This document shows positions 1-7,979 of a stretch of 9,913 nt of DNA, one piece after another (positions within the stretch are counted from its first letter, which is position 1; the number at the start of each line of letters is the position of its first letter). The notes under the pieces were generated by a model. That model had not been told where the DNA came from, made no database searches, and saw nothing but the letters and a program-made list of their open reading frames with translations. The stretch comes from Bacillota bacterium (lineage in GTDB: Bacteria > Bacillota > Clostridia > Lachnospirales > Lachnospiraceae). The DNA lies in assembly GCA_023409535.1 (NCBI GenBank), contig JAEYGZ010000051.1:1-9913 (forward strand), written 5' to 3'. The position numbers and the translations under genes were made by a program.

Positions 1-50
1 GCCCTCGGCGTAGGTGCCTTTTAATATTAATTGAGAAAATACCGAATGCC

Positions 51-3000
51 ATGAAGTTAACCTTTCTATTTTTAGTCATATCCTTGCTGAGTTTCACGGC
101 TACCGCCTCGGCTCAGCGGGTTTCTATAACATTAGAGAATGCGAAAGTGGAGAAAGTTTTGGCGGCTATTACAGATCAAACGGGTTTTAATGTCGCTTAT
201 AGTAAACAAGTTGTGGATGTAGATCGAAGGGTAAGTCTGAATTTTACTAATGCGGAACTTACCCAGGTCTTGGATAAATTGACGGAAGGAACGCTGTTGG
301 GTTATGAGGTGAATGGCGGAAAAATTTATTTGTTTAACCGTATAGAGAATAAGCCGATTAATCAGCAGTCAAAAAAAATAACAGGTCAAGTAACAGATCA
401 GAATGGAGAACCTATTATTGGAGCTAATGTTATAGTAAAAGGTTCTACCACTGGCACCATTACAGATTTAGATGGAAACTATAGTATAGAAGCCTCTTCT
501 TCAGATATACTTTTAATCTCTTATATAGGTTATAATACCAAGGAGATTGCGGTGAAAAATCAATCAACAGTTGATATAAAGCTTGTGGAGGATACCCAGA
601 ACTTAGATGAAGTTGTTGTGGTTGGATATGGTGTACAAAAGAAAGTCAATTTGACAGGGGCTGTAGCTCAAGTTACAGCTAAAGAATTAGAAAATAGGCC
701 AGTGTCGAATGCGACTCAGATATTGCAAGGAACCATGCCAAATGTAAATATTACCTTTTCTACGGGAGAACCGGGTGCGGGAGGTTCTATTAATGTTCGT
801 GGACAGGCATCAATTAATGGAGGCGAACCATTGGTCTTGATCGATGGTGTTCCAGGCGATATCAACCGTGTGAACCCGAAAGATATTGAATCTGTGTCTG
901 TGTTGAAAGATGCAGCCGCTTCGGCAGTATATGGTGCTCGCGGTGCGTTTGGTGTGATTTTGGTGACAACGAAGAGTGCGAAGGCTGGTAAGATGAGCGT
1001 TTCCTATGGAACTTTCTTTGCGACATCCAAGCCAACGGTTCGTACGGACTTTATGACTTCTGGATATGAGGCGGTTTCATTGTTGGATGAGGCTTTCCGT
1101 CGTGCCACGGGTAATACTTATACTCGTTATACGGATGAGGATATGGCTGAATTAGAGGCTCGCCGATATGATAAGACGGAAGACCCTTCCAGACCCTGGA
1201 CGGTCGTGAAGAACGTGAACGGAAAAGATATCTATAACTATTATGGTAATTATGATTGGTGGAATACAGTGTTCAATTCTCACCAGCCCTCTCAATCTCA
1301 TAGTATCAATTTATCCGGTGGTACAGAGAAGATCAATTTCTTACTCTCCGGTAATTTCTATACGAAAGATGGTATTATGAAGATTAATACGGATAAGTTT
1401 ACCTCTTATAATTTCCGTAGTAAGATTAATGCGCAATTGTTCCCATTCTTGAAGGTAACGAACAATACCTCCTATTACGACAAGAATTACACCTATTATG
1501 GTCGCGAGGGTGGAGGCAATCCTAACTTTGTGTATGTAACGGTACATGCTTTACCCTGTTATGCACCAGTGAATCCAGATGGTACGGCTACTTATAATAC
1601 GCTGAAAAATAATTATTCCATTGGTGATGGACTTTATGCGATGTTGTTGGATGGAGGAACAAAAGGAGAGAAAGGTATCCATGAGTTTACGACAACTACC
1701 AGTTTGGAATTTGATATTGCGAAACATATCAAATTGAATGCGGATTATACTTATTCGTTTTATATAGCGGACGATTGGTATCGATCTACGGTAGCGACTT
1801 ACTCTATTGAGCCTGGTGTTGTGCAGGAAGTTCCTAATTATAATACGGATCAATTGAAGAAGACAATGTGGTTTGACCCGATGCATGTGGCGAATGTTTA
1901 TGCTAATTACAATCAGGTGTTTGGGAAACATACGGTTGGTTTGACTGCGGGTGTAAACTATGAGAATAAGAAACATTCTCGTCTTTTCGCTTCCCGAAAG
2001 AATTTAATATCAGAATCGTTGAGTGATTTGGAATTGGCGACTGGAGATATGTTGGTTGGTGGAGGTGCGTACGATTATGCTTTGTTTGGTGCCTTTTTCC
2101 GTGCCAACTATGATTTTAATGATCGGTACTTGATAGAGGTGAATGGCCGCTATGACGGAACGTCTCGTTTTAAATCGGGTATGCGTTACGGCTTTTTCCC
2201 ATCTGTATCCGCTGGATGGAGATTAAGCGAGGAATCTTTCTTTGAAAAGGCAAAAGATGTGGTAAATAACTTGAAGATCAGGGCTTCTTTTGGATCATTG
2301 GGTAATCAGGCAGTAAATTCAAGCAAGCCGAATTATTATCCTTATATCGAAACAATGAATACAAGCTTATCCAGTTGGTTGATAGATGGACAGAAGACGC
2401 AAAACGTAAGTTCGCCGAACCCGATTATCGACAACTTGACTTGGGAAAAGGCGACGACTGTAAACGTTGGTGTAGATCTTAGTTTCTTGAATAGTCGGTT
2501 GAACGTATCAGGTGATGCGTATGTACGTAATACGACAGATATGTTAGTACCAGGAAAGACGTTGCCAGCAGTATATGGAGCGGCTTCTCCACAACAGAAT
2601 GCAGGAGATCTTCGAACCAAGGGATATGAGTTGGTGGTCAGTTGGAAAGATCAATTCGACTTGAAAGGAAAACCGTTCAATTATGGCGTATCGTTTGTAC
2701 TAGGTGATGCGGTGTCTGAAATTACTCGTTATGACAATCCTAACAAGTTGTTGGCAAATCATTATGAAGGCAAGCGTTTTGGTGAGATTTGGGGATACCG
2801 GATCGATGGTTTCTTTAAGACAGACGAAGAAGCCGCAAACTGGAAGATTGATCAAAAGTTGGTAAATACACAGATTCAAAAGGCTCCGGGTGAATGGGGA
2901 CATTTGCGTGCGGGTGACTTGAAGTTCCGTGATTTGAATGGTGATGGTGTGATTTCTCCGGGAAAGAAGACCGCTGATGATCCGGGTGATATGGAAATCA

Positions 3001-3527
3001 TAGGAAACTCAGAGCCTCGCTATAATTATGGACTTAATTTGAATGCTAGTTGGAATGGTTTTGATGTCTCGGCTTTCTTCCAAGGCATCGGCCGTAGGGA
3101 TTGGTATCCAAGCGCAAATGCGGATAAGTTCTGGGGACCCTATTCGCGTCCTTATTTCTCGTTTACTCCGAAGAATTTTAATGACTTGGTTTGGACTCCG
3201 GAGAATCCGGACGCATATTTCCCATTGTTGAGAGGATATACGGCATTGAATAGTGGTGGATGTTTGAGAGATCCGAATGACAAATATATTCAAAATATTG
3301 GTTATTTGCGTTTGAAGAACTTGGTTATTGGCTATACGCTTCCTGATCGTTGGATGAAAAAAGTCTTTGTGCAACATTGCCGTTTATATGTAAGTGGAGA
3401 GAATTTGCTTACGTGGACTCCGTTTGTTACAGATTATATTGATCCGGAGCAACCGGTGGCAGATAGTAACGGACGAAGCTATCCGATGTCAAAGACATTC
3501 TCTGTAGGTTTAGATATTACATTTTAA
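51..3527 (+). CDS. SusC/RagA-family TonB-dependent outer-membrane transporter with STN signalling domain
   Basis: This is an outer-membrane beta-barrel that imports a ligand captured by its SusD partner, powered by TonB. Seen in the 1158-residue product: a signal peptide (residues 1-22, cleavage near ASAQ), an STN domain (about 23-97), a CarboxypepD_reg-like beta-sandwich (about 109-182), a TonB-box-like DEVVVVGYG (186-194), a plug domain (about 200-310) carrying the SusC/RagA signature (LVLIDGVPGD and SVSVLKDAAASAVYGARGA, 261-300), and a long barrel ending in a terminal phenylalanine. An acidic DLNGDG stretch near residue 962 is typical of the family. The STN domain implies signalling to a FecR-like anti-sigma factor; its cognate pair is probably upstream of the window. 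The start at 51 gives a clean signal peptide, but the frame stays open to the window edge, so a longer N-terminus is possible. The substrate cannot be read from the sequence. Confidence 0.96.
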   Translation: MKLTFLFLVISLLSFTATASAQRVSITLENAKVEKVLAAITDQTGFNVAYSKQVVDVDRRVSLNFTNAELTQVLDKLTEGTLLGYEVNGGKIYLFNRIENKPINQQSKKITGQVTDQNGEPIIGANVIVKGSTTGTITDLDGNYSIEASSSDILLISYIGYNTKEIAVKNQSTVDIKLVEDTQNLDEVVVVGYGVQKKVNLTGAVAQVTAKELENRPVSNATQILQGTMPNVNITFSTGEPGAGGSINVRGQASINGGEPLVLIDGVPGDINRVNPKDIESVSVLKDAAASAVYGARGAFGVILVTTKSAKAGKMSVSYGTFFATSKPTVRTDFMTSGYEAVSLLDEAFRRATGNTYTRYTDEDMAELEARRYDKTEDPSRPWTVVKNVNGKDIYNYYGNYDWWNTVFNSHQPSQSHSINLSGGTEKINFLLSGNFYTKDGIMKINTDKFTSYNFRSKINAQLFPFLKVTNNTSYYDKNYTYYGREGGGNPNFVYVTVHALPCYAPVNPDGTATYNTLKNNYSIGDGLYAMLLDGGTKGEKGIHEFTTTTSLEFDIAKHIKLNADYTYSFYIADDWYRSTVATYSIEPGVVQEVPNYNTDQLKKTMWFDPMHVANVYANYNQVFGKHTVGLTAGVNYENKKHSRLFASRKNLISESLSDLELATGDMLVGGGAYDYALFGAFFRANYDFNDRYLIEVNGRYDGTSRFKSGMRYGFFPSVSAGWRLSEESFFEKAKDVVNNLKIRASFGSLGNQAVNSSKPNYYPYIETMNTSLSSWLIDGQKTQNVSSPNPIIDNLTWEKATTVNVGVDLSFLNSRLNVSGDAYVRNTTDMLVPGKTLPAVYGAASPQQNAGDLRTKGYELVVSWKDQFDLKGKPFNYGVSFVLGDAVSEITRYDNPNKLLANHYEGKRFGEIWGYRIDGFFKTDEEAANWKIDQKLVNTQIQKAPGEWGHLRAGDLKFRDLNGDGVISPGKKTADDPGDMEIIGNSEPRYNYGLNLNASWNGFDVSAFFQGIGRRDWYPSANADKFWGPYSRPYFSFTPKNFNDLVWTPENPDAYFPLLRGYTALNSGGCLRDPNDKYIQNIGYLRLKNLVIGYTLPDRWMKKVFVQHCRLYVSGENLLTWTPFVTDYIDPEQPVADSNGRSYPMSKTFSVGLDITF

Positions 3528-3552
3528 CTAATAAATTAAAGACTTATTCGAA

Positions 3553-5295
3553 ATGAAGAGATTACTTTATATAATAACGATAGGGCTTAGCTTGACGGCT
3601 TGTGATATGGATAAGTATCCGTTAGATGCTGTTTCTCCAGATACCTTTTTTGATACGGAAAACGATTTGCGGCTTTATTCTAATTCTTTTTATGACGCAT
3701 TGCCCAGTGCTAGTGATATTTATGGTGAGGCAGTAGATAATATTATCAAGATGGATTTGGCAGATGAAATCCGCGGGACTCGGATCGTACCGACTAATGA
3801 TGGAGGGTGGACATGGGAGGAATTAAGGAATATAAATTTCTATTTGGATAACTCCTCCAAATGTGTAGATGAGGCCGCTAGACTTCGTTATGATGCTTTG
3901 GCCCGTTTTTTCAGAGCCTACTTCTATTTTGACAAGGTGAAACGTTTTGGCGATGTACCTTGGTATGAACATGCCCTAAATGATAAAGATGAGGAGAGCT
4001 TGATGATGTCGCGTACATCTCGTACGGAGGTACTGGATCATATTTTGGCCGATATTGATAATGCGATTGCCTTTTTGCCTGAGGAGAAAAAGGTTAATGA
4101 GGTTACGCATTGGACGGCTTTGGCGTTGAAGGCACGTATCTGTTTGTATGAGGGTACTTTCCGGAAATATCACGATGAGTTTAATTTGCCAGATTACGAG
4201 CGTTTTCTGAATGAGGCGGTGAGTGCTGCGGACGAGTTGATGACAAAGAGCGGGTATAAGATTTATAGTATGGGAAAACCGGAAAGCGATTATCTGAACT
4301 TTTTTGCTTCGCACGAGGCTATTAAGGATGAGGTGATCCTTGCTCGTGGATATAGCGATGAGTTCCAAGTGTATCATAATCTCAATTATTATACAATGAC
4401 TGCCTCTTTCGGTCGTCCGGGTTTGGAGAAACGACTCGTAAACAGTTATTTGATGCGTGACGGAAAACGTTTTACGGATCAACCGGGCTATGATACGATG
4501 TTTTTTACGGAAGAGATGAAAGGTAGAGATCCTCGTTTAAGCCAGACGGTACGTACGCCGGGATATACCCGAATTGGGGAGAACGAAACTTTGGTGCAGG
4601 AGTTTGGATCAACCGTGACTGGATATCAGATGATTAAATTCGTGACGGAACGTAAGTGGGATACGAATAATAAGGATATAAATGATATGCCTTTGTTTCG
4701 TTTTGCGGAAGCTTTATTGATTTATGCGGAAGCAAAGGCTGAGCTAGGTACATTGACACAAGCCGATTTGGATAAGTCGGTTAAGCTGCTTAGAGATCGG
4801 GTAGATATGCCTTCTATCAATATGGCGGAGGCTAACGCAAACCCGGATCCTTATTTGGAAAAACAATATCCGCATGTAAACGGTGGCAACAAGGGGGTGA
4901 TCTTGGAGATCCGTCGGGAGCGTAGGATTGAGCTGGTGATGGAGAGCTTCCGTTGGGATGATATGATGCGCTGGAAAGAGGGTGCTACTTTTACGGAGCA
5001 GTTTAAGGGTATGTATTTCCCGAATATCGGTCCTTTTGATTTGGATGGAGATGGCAATATTGATGTCTGTATCTATGAAAATGAGAAACCTGATTTAGGA
5101 GGAAAAGGAATCCAGTATCTGAAACTGAATAGTGATGTTACGTTGGAACATGGAAATCATGGATGTATTGTGGTGAATCCTCATATCAAGAAGACTTGGG
5201 ATGAGAAAAAGGATTATCTATATCCGATACCTATTCAGGAACGTTTGCTGAATACGAATTTGACACAGAATCCGGGTTGGAATGATGGTATATGA
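3553..5295 (+). CDS. SusD/RagB-family surface nutrient-binding lipoprotein
   Basis: This is the extracellular lid and binding lipoprotein that pairs with the SusC transporter encoded 25 bp upstream, and the two are surely co-transcribed. The 580-residue product begins with a lipoprotein signal peptide whose lipobox SLTAC places the lipidated cysteine at residue 17. The acidic residues just after it (CDMD) fit a Bacteroidetes surface-export signal. Family hallmarks are the helical segment ARFFRAYFYFDKVKRFGDVPW-like around 117-137, the TPR-type helix FRFAEALLIYAEAKAELG near 380-400, the RRERRIELVMESFRWDDMMRW-type block from about 454, and the C-terminal YPIP with LTQNPGW near 557-577. An EF-hand-like acidic loop, DLDGDGNID, sits at 496-504. 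The length is normal for the family. SusD proteins diverge with ligand, so neither glycan nor other substrate can be assigned. Confidence 0.96.
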   Translation: MKRLLYIITIGLSLTACDMDKYPLDAVSPDTFFDTENDLRLYSNSFYDALPSASDIYGEAVDNIIKMDLADEIRGTRIVPTNDGGWTWEELRNINFYLDNSSKCVDEAARLRYDALARFFRAYFYFDKVKRFGDVPWYEHALNDKDEESLMMSRTSRTEVLDHILADIDNAIAFLPEEKKVNEVTHWTALALKARICLYEGTFRKYHDEFNLPDYERFLNEAVSAADELMTKSGYKIYSMGKPESDYLNFFASHEAIKDEVILARGYSDEFQVYHNLNYYTMTASFGRPGLEKRLVNSYLMRDGKRFTDQPGYDTMFFTEEMKGRDPRLSQTVRTPGYTRIGENETLVQEFGSTVTGYQMIKFVTERKWDTNNKDINDMPLFRFAEALLIYAEAKAELGTLTQADLDKSVKLLRDRVDMPSINMAEANANPDPYLEKQYPHVNGGNKGVILEIRRERRIELVMESFRWDDMMRWKEGATFTEQFKGMYFPNIGPFDLDGDGNIDVCIYENEKPDLGGKGIQYLKLNSDVTLEHGNHGCIVVNPHIKKTWDEKKDYLYPIPIQERLLNTNLTQNPGWNDGI

Positions 5296-5309
5296 TTGGA
5301 GGAATGGAA

Positions 5310-5335
5310 AGCGGGTTGTATTTTTACAACCCGTT
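5310..5335 (+). promoter_or_regulatory. Intergenic stem-loop between the SusD and phosphoesterase genes
   Basis: The arms cgggttgta (5312-5320) and tacaacccg (5325-5333) are perfect reverse complements around a TTTT loop. A G-T wobble and one further A-T pair extend the stem to 11 pairs. The stem is followed by TTAAAAAAGG rather than a T-tract, so it is not a textbook intrinsic terminator. It lies 15 bases after the SusD stop codon and 15 bases before the preferred start of the next gene. Its likely role is attenuation, 3'-end protection of the SusCD message, or differential expression inside the operon; this is inference from position and shape. Confidence 0.6.
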
Positions 5336-5350
5336 AAAAAAGGATATAAT

Positions 5351-7216
5351 ATGAAAAGGTCAGTAGTGTTTGCAGCCTGTTTATGGGTGAGTTGTTTGTT
5401 TACGTTAAGCGCGCAGAAAACGACCATTGAGTCAAAGGAGGAGAATTCTCTTCGTGTGATGTCTTATAATGTGCGGAATTGCCGGGGTATGGATGAAGTG
5501 GTGGATTATCAGCGTGTGGCGGATATCATGAACCGGGTAGATCCGGATGTGATAGCTGTGCAGGAGTTGGATAGTGCGTCGGTTCGGAGTAATGGTTTTT
5601 TCGCACTGAAAGAGTTGGCGGATCGTACTCGTATGTATTATACTTATGGGCCTTCGATCGATTACCAAGGAGGAAAGTATGGTATTGGCATCTTGTCGAA
5701 GGAGAAACCTTTGAGCTATTGGATGTTGCCCCTTCCCGGCAGGGAAGAGCGGCGTTTGTTGTTGGTGGCAGAGTTTAAGGAGTATGTGATGTGTTGTTCG
5801 CATTTTTCATTGACGAAGGAGGATCAGGTGCTATCGGTTCCGATTATTCTTGATGCGTTGAAAGATATACGTAAACCTTTGTTCTTGGCGGGAGATATGA
5901 ACTCTATCCAAGGTTCTCCTACTCAAAATGCCTTGCAAGAGAAGTTTATGCCATTGAACAATTACAAGGATAACACGATTCCGGGCCAGAGTCCGAACCG
6001 GTGTATCGATTTTATTTATGGATTTGATAATGGAAATCAATATTCTGTCTTACGTCGTCAGGTGCTTTATGACGAACCGATCGCCTCGGATCATTTGCCT
6101 CTTTTCGTAGATGTGCGATTGAAAGCGGGTGTGGCTGATATTTTCCGGACAAAACCTTATTTGCAGAATCCGCTGTCGAATGGGATTACGGTCTCTTGGT
6201 TTACGAATGTGCCTGTACATAGCTGGGTGGAGTATGGTACGGATCGTAATTTGGGAGAACGTGCGGAGACGATCGTTGACGGACAGGTTATTTGCAACAA
6301 CAAGCATCATAAGGTTCGCTTGACAGGTCTTAAACCGGGAGAAACTTATTATTATCGGGTATGTTCCCGTGAAATAACACTATATGAGGCTTATAAGAAA
6401 GAATTTGGCGAAACCGCTTATTCGGATATTTATTCATTTACGATACCTACTTCGGTGGAGACGGATTTTACGGCTTTGATATTTAATGACTTGCATAAGA
6501 AAAACGAAGTGTTAGACCTGTTGGCAGATCAAATAGAAGGGATTGATTACGATTTTGTAATGTTTAATGGGGATTGTATAGATGATCCTAGAAACGAATC
6601 GGAAGTAGTTCATTTTCTTTCTTATTTGAATAAGAAGGTCAAGGCGGAAAATGTTCCTGTTTTTTATTTGCGGGGAAATCATGAAATACGAAATGCTTAC
6701 TCGATTCAGTTAAGAGAGCTTTTTGATTACGTTGGTGATAAAACATATGGAGCTTTCAACTGGGGGGATACTCGTTTCGTTATCTTGGACTGTGGTGAGG
6801 ATAAACCCGATTCAACTTGGGTATATTATGACTTGAATGATTTTGCGGGTTTACGTATGGAGCAAGTTGGTTTTTTAAAGGCTGAGCTATCAGGAAAAGC
6901 CTATAAAAAAGCGGCGAAGAAGGTCTTGATACATCATATCCCTCTTTATGGTATGTCTGAGAAAAGCTATCTTCCTTGTTTGGACTTGTGGGGGGGCTTG
7001 CTGGCTAAAGCTCCGTTCGATGTAAGTATAAATGCGCATACACATCGTTTCGCTTATTGGCCAAAAGGTTCCGTAGGAAATAATTTCCCAGTTGTGATAG
7101 GAGGGGGGAATCGACCGGAGAATGCGACCGTCATGATCTTGTCGAAAAAAGGGAAAGTTATGACACTGAAAGCCTTGAATACAAAAGGGGAGACTTTGCA
7201 GATAATTAATCTGTAA
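5351..7216 (+). CDS. Secreted dual phosphoesterase: EEP nuclease-like domain fused to PAP-type Fn3 and calcineurin-like metallophosphatase
   Basis: The product (621 residues from this start) carries two unrelated metal-dependent phosphoesterase folds. A signal peptide (1-22, ending LSAQ) points to export. The EEP domain (about 34-257) keeps the family residues: N40 in SYNVRN, E72 in VQELD, H151 in CSHF, D182 and N184 in GDMN, D220 in IDFIYG, and D247/H248 in SDHLP. A purple-acid-phosphatase-type Fn3-like domain follows (about 261-365, KPYLQNP to YYYRV). The calcineurin-like domain (about 372-575) keeps D380/H382 in NDLH, D408 in NGDCID, N443/H444 in RGNHE, H528/H529, and H563/H565 in AHTH. 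EEP members cleave nucleic acids, phosphoinositides or sphingomyelin; metallophosphatases cleave phosphomono- or diesters. The exact substrate is unknown. The frame also holds ATGs at 5282 and 5285, inside the SusD gene, but only 5351 gives an N-terminal signal peptide. The gene is probably cotranscribed with SusCD. Confidence 0.93.
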   Translation: MKRSVVFAACLWVSCLFTLSAQKTTIESKEENSLRVMSYNVRNCRGMDEVVDYQRVADIMNRVDPDVIAVQELDSASVRSNGFFALKELADRTRMYYTYGPSIDYQGGKYGIGILSKEKPLSYWMLPLPGREERRLLLVAEFKEYVMCCSHFSLTKEDQVLSVPIILDALKDIRKPLFLAGDMNSIQGSPTQNALQEKFMPLNNYKDNTIPGQSPNRCIDFIYGFDNGNQYSVLRRQVLYDEPIASDHLPLFVDVRLKAGVADIFRTKPYLQNPLSNGITVSWFTNVPVHSWVEYGTDRNLGERAETIVDGQVICNNKHHKVRLTGLKPGETYYYRVCSREITLYEAYKKEFGETAYSDIYSFTIPTSVETDFTALIFNDLHKKNEVLDLLADQIEGIDYDFVMFNGDCIDDPRNESEVVHFLSYLNKKVKAENVPVFYLRGNHEIRNAYSIQLRELFDYVGDKTYGAFNWGDTRFVILDCGEDKPDSTWVYYDLNDFAGLRMEQVGFLKAELSGKAYKKAAKKVLIHHIPLYGMSEKSYLPCLDLWGGLLAKAPFDVSINAHTHRFAYWPKGSVGNNFPVVIGGGNRPENATVMILSKKGKVMTLKALNTKGETLQIINL

Positions 7217-7238
7217 TTGTCTTGTACAAGATTGGTAG

Positions 7239-7284
7239 AAACACGTACGTTACTCATAGGGTATTATGTACGTGTTTTTTCTTC
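7239..7284 (+). terminator. Rho-independent terminator after the phosphoesterase gene
   Basis: The arms aaacacgtac (7239-7248) and gtacgtgttt (7268-7277) are perfect reverse complements, and a G-T and a T-A pair can extend the stem inward. The loop is long, at roughly 15-19 bases. The stem runs directly into a T-rich tract (six Ts at 7275-7280, then CTTCT). It begins 22 bases after the TAA stop at 7214-7216 and separates the SusCD-phosphoesterase unit from the sigma-factor unit. Confidence 0.82.
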
Positions 7285-7311
7285 TCAATCTCAAACAAAT
7301 CATTACTTTTG
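7277..7311 (+). promoter_or_regulatory. Probable promoter of the ECF sigma factor gene
   Basis: TACTTTTG at 7304-7311 matches the Bacteroides -7 consensus TAnnTTTG exactly. The upstream -33 position falls in the T-rich TTTTCTTC of the preceding terminator, a weak match to TTTG. A transcript starting about 7 bases downstream would have a leader of about 30 bases to the ATG at 7351. The elements are seen directly; the promoter assignment rests on the known Bacteroides consensus. Confidence 0.6.
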
Positions 7312-7350
7312 TAGCGAACATTTAGGTTGATAAACAAGGTGGATGGAGTA

Positions 7351-7899
7351 ATGGATGACTTGATAGACGATTTGTTTATTTTGAGATTGATAAGGGCAGG
7401 TGACCGGCTGGCCTTTAAGCATTTGTTTGAGTTATATTTCGCTCCCTTATGCCGTTTCGTTCATTTATATATAAAGAAGCCGGAAGCGGCGGAAGATATC
7501 GTATTGGATATATTCACTGGTTTCTGGGAAAAACGGGAGACATTGCAAATTCAAGTAACCATAAAAGCCTATCTTTTTCAGTCCGCACGAAATAGGGCCT
7601 TAAACTATCTGAGAGACAACGAGCATTTTGTCCCGACAAATGATTTCTCATCCCTAGAACGCTTTGAGAACGATGATACCTTAGAAACACGAGAATTACA
7701 ACGTTTGATTCAAGAGGCTATTTTATCTCTTCCCCCAAAGTGCCAAGACATTTTCAACAAGAGCCGCATGGAGAACTTATCCAATAAGGATATAGCCGAT
7801 CAAATGAATATCGGCGTAAAAGCTGTTGAGGGACATATCTCGCGAGCCTTGAAACATATCCGGGCTTACTTGGGAGATGCCTATCATTATTTGTGGTGA
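7351..7899 (+). CDS. Bacteroidetes-type ECF RNA polymerase sigma-70 factor
   Basis: This cytoplasmic sigma factor redirects RNA polymerase to target promoters when released by its anti-sigma partner. The 182-residue product has sigma region 2 at about 21-90 (AFKHLFELYF, DIVLDIFTGFWEKRE, SARNRALNYL) and region 4 at about 115-175 with a helix-turn-helix (LSNKDIADQMNIGVKAVEGH). There is no region 3, as expected for the ECF group. The length is usual for Bacteroidetes FecI-like factors. The frame can be opened at a TTG at 7327 for eight more residues, but the ATG at 7351 is preferred because it is the normal codon and leaves a reasonable leader behind the predicted promoter. The FecR-like gene follows after 80 bp, and an STN-containing SusC gene lies beyond it. 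The likely target is therefore the SusC operon starting at 9148. Confidence 0.95.
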   Translation: MDDLIDDLFILRLIRAGDRLAFKHLFELYFAPLCRFVHLYIKKPEAAEDIVLDIFTGFWEKRETLQIQVTIKAYLFQSARNRALNYLRDNEHFVPTNDFSSLERFENDDTLETRELQRLIQEAILSLPPKCQDIFNKSRMENLSNKDIADQMNIGVKAVEGHISRALKHIRAYLGDAYHYLW

Positions 7900-7979
7900 T
7901 ATTCTCTTTTCAACAAAAATACTAAAAAGCATGTAGGGTTATCCTCTTTTGAAGTGTCATACTATAAAAATGATGCTTT

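Noticed and set aside
1551..1976. Minus-strand open frame of 141 codons within the first SusC gene
   Set aside because: It lies wholly inside a certain gene, and its product is of low complexity (rich in I, R, H) with no recognisable domain, as expected of a shadow frame.
3976..4482. Minus-strand open frame of 168 codons within the SusD gene
   Set aside because: It is opposite a conserved SusD coding region and has no domain, signal or promoter of its own.
5282..5350. Start of the phosphoesterase at the ATG at 5282, overlapping the SusD gene
   Set aside because: It would put 23 non-signal residues, encoded across the hairpin, before a clear signal peptide that begins at 5351.
7327..7350. 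TTG start for the sigma factor
   Set aside because: The ATG at 7351 is a standard start, begins the conserved protein, and leaves a normal leader behind the predicted promoter.
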